Assembly: GCA_947628305.1 (NCBI GenBank)
Contig: CANQZG010000013.1
Coordinates: 1 to 64,000 of the forward strand
Reading direction: 5' to 3'
DNA from: an uncultured Muribaculaceae bacterium
Lineage (GTDB): Bacteria; Bacteroidota; Bacteroidia; Bacteroidales; Muribaculaceae
DNA: 64,000 nucleotides
The translations under genes were made by a program, and so were the position numbers. The notes under the pieces were generated by a model that was not told where the DNA came from, did no database searches, and saw only the letters and a list, made by a program, of their open reading frames with translations. This document shows, piece after piece, positions 61,222 to 64,000 of this stretch. The stretch's first letter is position 1; the number at the start of each line of letters is the position of its first letter.

Positions 61222-61935
61222 TCAAAGTTTATTGATTTTGTTGCATACTTGCTGAACATGGTCTAGGCCGTAGAGCAGCGAATGACTGTCAACCCCCATC
61301 CATGCGAACATATTACAAATCTTGGAGTAAATGGTGATTATATATGCAGTGTCAATTTGAGCAGTCTGTGCGGAGAAGCAGATTGGTTCATGATGTGCGA
61401 TGCGGTTGCGCAACGAATTGATTTTATCCAATTCATTGAACACATATCTCTGATTATATTGCTGTTTGACCGAGGACCGAGGTTTGTTTGGGAATATCCG
61501 CAATAGGTTTCGCCCGGCTTGAGCATATTGAATAGGCGAAAACATATATTTCCAAATTCCAAACTCCATTTCTGCGAGCAATTTTGAATGTGTATAACGG
61601 TTGCCACGCTTCAACTTACGGTAAGTATAAAAAATTATATCACAGGTCTTGGATAGAATAGGCAACGTGAAAATACCATTATTCACAACCGACTCTTTCA
61701 ACCAATCAGAGCCGAATTGTAATTGCATGTGTCGGTCAATCCGATTACGAAGCGTCACCTCAAAGCAGCTCACAATCGCAAACATTTCCTGTGAAACTTG
61801 GAGATTGTAACGGTAGAGCGTCATTGCCTTTCGGGTGTCGCCGTTGCAAGCTGTAACATATCGCGACATCCTTTCGGATGAAATGGCATCTTCAAAATCG
61901 AAATAATTCATTGGTTTAACAACTTTTTTACTCAA
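61222..61935 (-). CDS. Abi_2-family HEPN protein (AbiF/AbiD-like)
   Basis: The 237-residue protein has the Abi_2 pattern: YFDFEDAISSERMSRYVTAC, GDTRKAMTLYRYNLQVSQEM, VSCFEVTLRNRIDRHMQL, FGIWKYMFSP and INSLRNRIAHHEPI. The last holds the HEPN RNase motif RNRIAHH (Rx4-6H). Members (AbiD, AbiF) abort phage infection, and some form toxin-antitoxin units with a small RNA. The gene is very AT-rich. Upstream, between it and DUF4421, lie two hairpins and promoter elements on both strands. A Met nine codons in is an alternative start. Confidence 0.85.
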   Translation of the reverse strand: MSKKVVKPMNYFDFEDAISSERMSRYVTACNGDTRKAMTLYRYNLQVSQEMFAIVSCFEVTLRNRIDRHMQLQFGSDWLKESVVNNGIFTLPILSKTCDIIFYTYRKLKRGNRYTHSKLLAEMEFGIWKYMFSPIQYAQAGRNLLRIFPNKPRSSVKQQYNQRYVFNELDKINSLRNRIAHHEPICFSAQTAQIDTAYIITIYSKICNMFAWMGVDSHSLLYGLDHVQQVCNKINKL

Positions 61936-61938
61936 AAA

Positions 61939-62022
61939 TTTGTTTCACAGACACAAAAACACTACATTTGTAATGTTGAATCCCGGTAGCCCCTGAGCAA
62001 TCAAGCTATCGGGTTTTGTTTT
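61939..62022. ncRNA. Candidate small RNA linked to the Abi_2 gene
   Basis: Two readings are possible. On the plus strand TTTG (61939-61942), 20 bases, TACATTTG (61963-61970) would start a transcript near 61977 that folds CCCGGTAGC (61982) with GCTATCGGG (62005) and ends in TTTTGTTTT, about 45 nt; TTGA upstream of the stem could pair with TCAA in the loop. On the minus strand TACTTTTG (62030-62037) would start an RNA that folds the same stem, then AACATTAC/GTAGTGTT followed by TTTTTGTGT, and stops just before the Abi_2 ATG. Either way a terminator-ended small RNA sits at the gene start. Confidence 0.5.
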
Positions 62023-62051
62023 ATGCCCGCAAAAGTAGTCAAAAATCGGAA

Positions 62052-63242
62052 TCAGAAACGCATGCCAACGTTGAGGCCGAAAGACTCAAAAGAGTTGATA
62101 AAGGTATAGTCCTTGGTATAATAGACGAATGCATCTACCCTTCCCAAGAGCGAGACAAACAGGCTCCGGTGATTATACACGACCGATGTCATCAGGCGCA
62201 GATTGGTCGAGAACATGTCACGGCGACCGTCGGTCGCGTCCTCAAACGAATGCTTGTAACCGATTGATGGCAACACAGTCAGGTTTATCAGCCATCGACG
62301 CGGACGCGGCACCCAGTTGTGGGCATATCCCCCGAGCAGATTGTAATCGGTATAATGGAAATTATATTTCTTTGACAACGACGGAAGGAACTCCATCATC
62401 TCCTGGGGCAACGATTCAAAGTCAAGACGTATACTCTGATTGTTGAACGCCACCCCCGCGAGCCATGTCCCGGCAGGTTTCAACTGATACTTGGAATAAC
62501 TGTAAGCCGCGGCCTGGGAATACTTGCGATGGTTGAAAAAATAATACATATCGACCGAAAACTGGTCGGTTGACACGTTTTCCAGAGGCACCGAAATCGT
62601 TTTGCCACCCATATAGTCACCGAACCGCTTGATTGTCACCCCGCCGTCATTGGAGCTTTTGGATATATTCCCGGAGAACAACGCACATGTGAAATTGAAG
62701 TCAAAGCTACGACGCTTCGACTTGGTGTGGGTCATCAGTTCGTTGACGTTAAACATGTATCCCACCTTGACCGCCATGAAACATAGGTAGCCACCGATGT
62801 CGGCGTTAAGGTCTGACATCATGTGGAGTTGTGAATCACTGTCAAACAGCATAAAATAGGAATTGGCCCAGTTATCTGATTTCGCGAACAGTTTCCAGTT
62901 TTTTCCAGTCCCCTGAACGTAGGATTTATCGTAGGAATTGAATGTCCTGTCACCCCATTCATACACCTTGAGACAGAACCTGGGGAACTTGGGATAATTG
63001 ATTCCAGGCTGTTTGATGCGGAAACCGTTCTCAATCAGCTGTGACACCCAGTTCTTTTTACTCCATGCGACCGAATCGGCAACCGCAGTCGAATCGACCG
63101 ACGCAGGCGTGATGTCAAGCGAGCTGACGCACCCCTCGAGTTTCTCTCTGACAGACACATCCTGTGCGTGCGCTGAATGACAGCACACGACCGACATAAT
63201 CATAACCGTCAGCAATCCTTTTATAACGGCAACAGGGTTCAA
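62052..63242 (-). CDS. DUF4421 outer-membrane-like protein
   Basis: The 396-residue protein has a signal peptide (MSVVCCHSAHAQ) and beta-rich body ending in Phe (SFGLNVGMRF), as in outer-membrane proteins. FCLKVYEWGDRTFNSYDKSY, SYFMLFDSDSQLHMMSDL and YAHNWVPRPRRWLINLTVLP fit the DUF4421 family of Bacteroidetes. The role is unknown. Its last codons carry the presumed promoter region of the Abi-linked minus-strand RNA. Confidence 0.85.
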   Translation of the reverse strand: MNPVAVIKGLLTVMIMSVVCCHSAHAQDVSVREKLEGCVSSLDITPASVDSTAVADSVAWSKKNWVSQLIENGFRIKQPGINYPKFPRFCLKVYEWGDRTFNSYDKSYVQGTGKNWKLFAKSDNWANSYFMLFDSDSQLHMMSDLNADIGGYLCFMAVKVGYMFNVNELMTHTKSKRRSFDFNFTCALFSGNISKSSNDGGVTIKRFGDYMGGKTISVPLENVSTDQFSVDMYYFFNHRKYSQAAAYSYSKYQLKPAGTWLAGVAFNNQSIRLDFESLPQEMMEFLPSLSKKYNFHYTDYNLLGGYAHNWVPRPRRWLINLTVLPSIGYKHSFEDATDGRRDMFSTNLRLMTSVVYNHRSLFVSLLGRVDAFVYYTKDYTFINSFESFGLNVGMRF

Positions 63243-63326
63243 CTCTTTTGATTGGAATTCGAGCGCAAAATTACATATTTTTCACAAGTCAGTGTCCTAA
63301 ACCATTAATTATTATGCCGATTTGAC

Positions 63327-63334
63327 TATTTTTG
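63327..63334 (+). promoter_or_regulatory. yjbQ promoter (-7 element)
   Basis: TATTTTTG matches the -7 consensus and would give a leader of about 17 bases. Confidence 0.5.
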
Positions 63335-63357
63335 TGTCCAAAACTTCAATACCCGCC

Positions 63358-63768
63358 ATGATTGTACAATCCGAAATAACATTACGACCTTTCCCGCGTG
63401 GCATCCATCTCATCACCGGCGAAATAATGAGACGACTCCCTGCACTCCCGTCAACAGGATTATTGAATCTTTTAATCAAGCACACATCGGCCGCACTCGC
63501 GCTTAACGAGAACGCCGACCCCGATGTCCGTCACGACCTCAACGTAATCTTCGACCGCCTTGCCCCCGAGAACGCGCCATATTACCTACACGTGGACGAA
63601 GGGCCTGACGACATGCCGTCACATGCCAAATCGGTGATTGTCGGTTCAACGCTCACGCTTCCTATCAGCGACAGCAGACTGAACCTCGGCACCTGGCAAG
63701 GCATCTACCTGTGTGAGTTCCGCGACCACGGAGGGCCGAGGCACATCGTCGCGACCATAATCTCTTAG
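63358..63768 (+). CDS. yjbQ: YjbQ/UPF0047 family protein
   Basis: From MIVQSEITLRPFPRGIHLIT the protein has 136 residues. The motifs GLLNLLIKHTSAALALNENA, PYYLHVDEGPDDMPSHAKSV and LGTWQGIYLCEFRDHGGPRH identify the family, which has a weak thiamine-phosphate synthase activity in E. coli. The conserved HTSA and GTWQ motifs are intact. A TTG start 12 codons earlier is less likely. Its stop overlaps that of the converging antiporter gene. Confidence 0.93.
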   Translation: MIVQSEITLRPFPRGIHLITGEIMRRLPALPSTGLLNLLIKHTSAALALNENADPDVRHDLNVIFDRLAPENAPYYLHVDEGPDDMPSHAKSVIVGSTLTLPISDSRLNLGTWQGIYLCEFRDHGGPRHIVATIIS

Positions 63769-64000
63769 AGATTCCCCCGGTCTCCATCATCCTCCCTGAT
63801 AACAAGCAGCTTGTCCCCCGGATGCAGACGGCGTGTCCCGTTAGGGATGATGTAACGGTCGCCACGGCGTATCATCATCACAAGCGACCCCTCGGGAAGA
63901 TTCATATCACGCAATGTATTTCCCTCGACAAGATGACGGTCGGTAAGTTCTATGGTGTGGAGAGTCGTGGGTAGGTCATCTGACAATTCAACTCCGAAAT
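63765..64000 (-). CDS. Cation/proton antiporter, C-terminal RCK_C (TrkA-C) domain, partial
   Basis: The frame stays open to the window edge (FGVELSDDLP), so this is the 3' end of a longer gene. It carries an RCK_C domain (IELTDRHLVEGNTLRDMNLP, GSLVMMIRRGDRYIIPNGTR, LHPGDKLLVIREDD) of the kind found at the end of K+/H+ antiporters such as NhaP2/CvrA. RCK_C domains sense ligands and gate the transporter. The membrane part is outside the window. Confidence 0.7.
   Translation of the reverse strand, partial: FGVELSDDLPTTLHTIELTDRHLVEGNTLRDMNLPEGSLVMMIRRGDRYIIPNGTRRLHPGDKLLVIREDDGDRGNL

Noticed and set aside
61282-61506. Plus-strand ORF of 74 residues antisense to the Abi_2 gene
   Set aside because: It lies wholly within the conserved Abi_2 frame and has no promoter.
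1-64000. CRISPR array
   Set aside because: No set of short direct repeats with regular unique spacers was seen. The hairpin repeats are dispersed and flanked by target duplications.

Overview
The window looks like a chromosomal segment of a Bacteroidota bacterium, most likely order Bacteroidales and plausibly a gut Muribaculaceae-type organism (the family is an inference). The sequence itself shows many promoters of the Bacteroidota type (TAnnTTTG at -7, often with TTG or TTTG about 20 bases upstream), gldE-gldD, C-terminal tails of the type IX secretion kind, a Rho factor with a very long disordered insert, a DUF1343/NamZ gene and pyruvate:ferredoxin oxidoreductase. Base composition is mixed. 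Housekeeping genes are moderately GC-rich, while several islands (about 15.9-17.2, 34.7-37.6, 52.3-54.6 and 61.2-62.0 kb) are clearly AT-richer.

Layout. 0-7 kb: the edge of an IS3-type element, then a minus-strand block of lpxA and a three-gene RND efflux pump. 7.1-7.5 kb: one repeat element nested inside another. 7.6-12.8 kb: gldE-gldD-phosphopantetheinyl transferase and a secreted VWA-like protein. 12.8-15.9 kb: a candidate structured RNA, rho, and tRNA-Leu(CAG). 15.9-17.2 kb: remains of an element next to the tRNA. 17.2-26.4 kb: catalase, GNAT acetyltransferase, SlyD, exuT-uxaC-trmH, a DUF3298 lipoprotein and an OmpA-like porin. 26.6-34.7 kb: LRR surface protein, hipBA, a dTDP-sugar isomerase/aminotransferase set, an endonuclease and mnmE. 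34.9-42.3 kb: an accessory region with a WG-repeat-like lipoprotein, a Cys-motif small protein, a PD-(D/E)XK nuclease-helicase fusion, and thioredoxin and TonB-tail proteins. 42.4-52.3 kb: recF-DUF721, thioesterase, SIS isomerase, namZ, sodium symporter, WYL regulator, asnA, cobalamin adenosyltransferase, U32 protein and DUF2795. 52.3-55.9 kb: a Fic islet between direct repeats followed by a graveyard of gene fragments. 55.9-64 kb: DUF488, nifJ, folB, cdd, an Abi_2/HEPN gene with a candidate small RNA, DUF4421, yjbQ and the end of a cation antiporter.

Most interesting points. (1) The Abi_2-family HEPN gene at 61.2-61.9 kb has an upstream segment that folds into two terminator-like hairpins and carries promoters on both strands, so it may be a protein-RNA toxin-antitoxin or abortive infection unit of the AbiF type. 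(2) A family of MITE-like elements has at least four full copies, each flanked by a 3-bp target duplication (TAA, TTA, TAA, TAT). They share an internal hairpin whose stem has compensatory changes, and one insertion has an empty site elsewhere in the window. (3) A PD-(D/E)XK nuclease fused to a DUF2075-type helicase is a candidate single-gene defence system. (4) A fic gene sits between perfect 21-bp repeats at the end of a DUF2795 gene.
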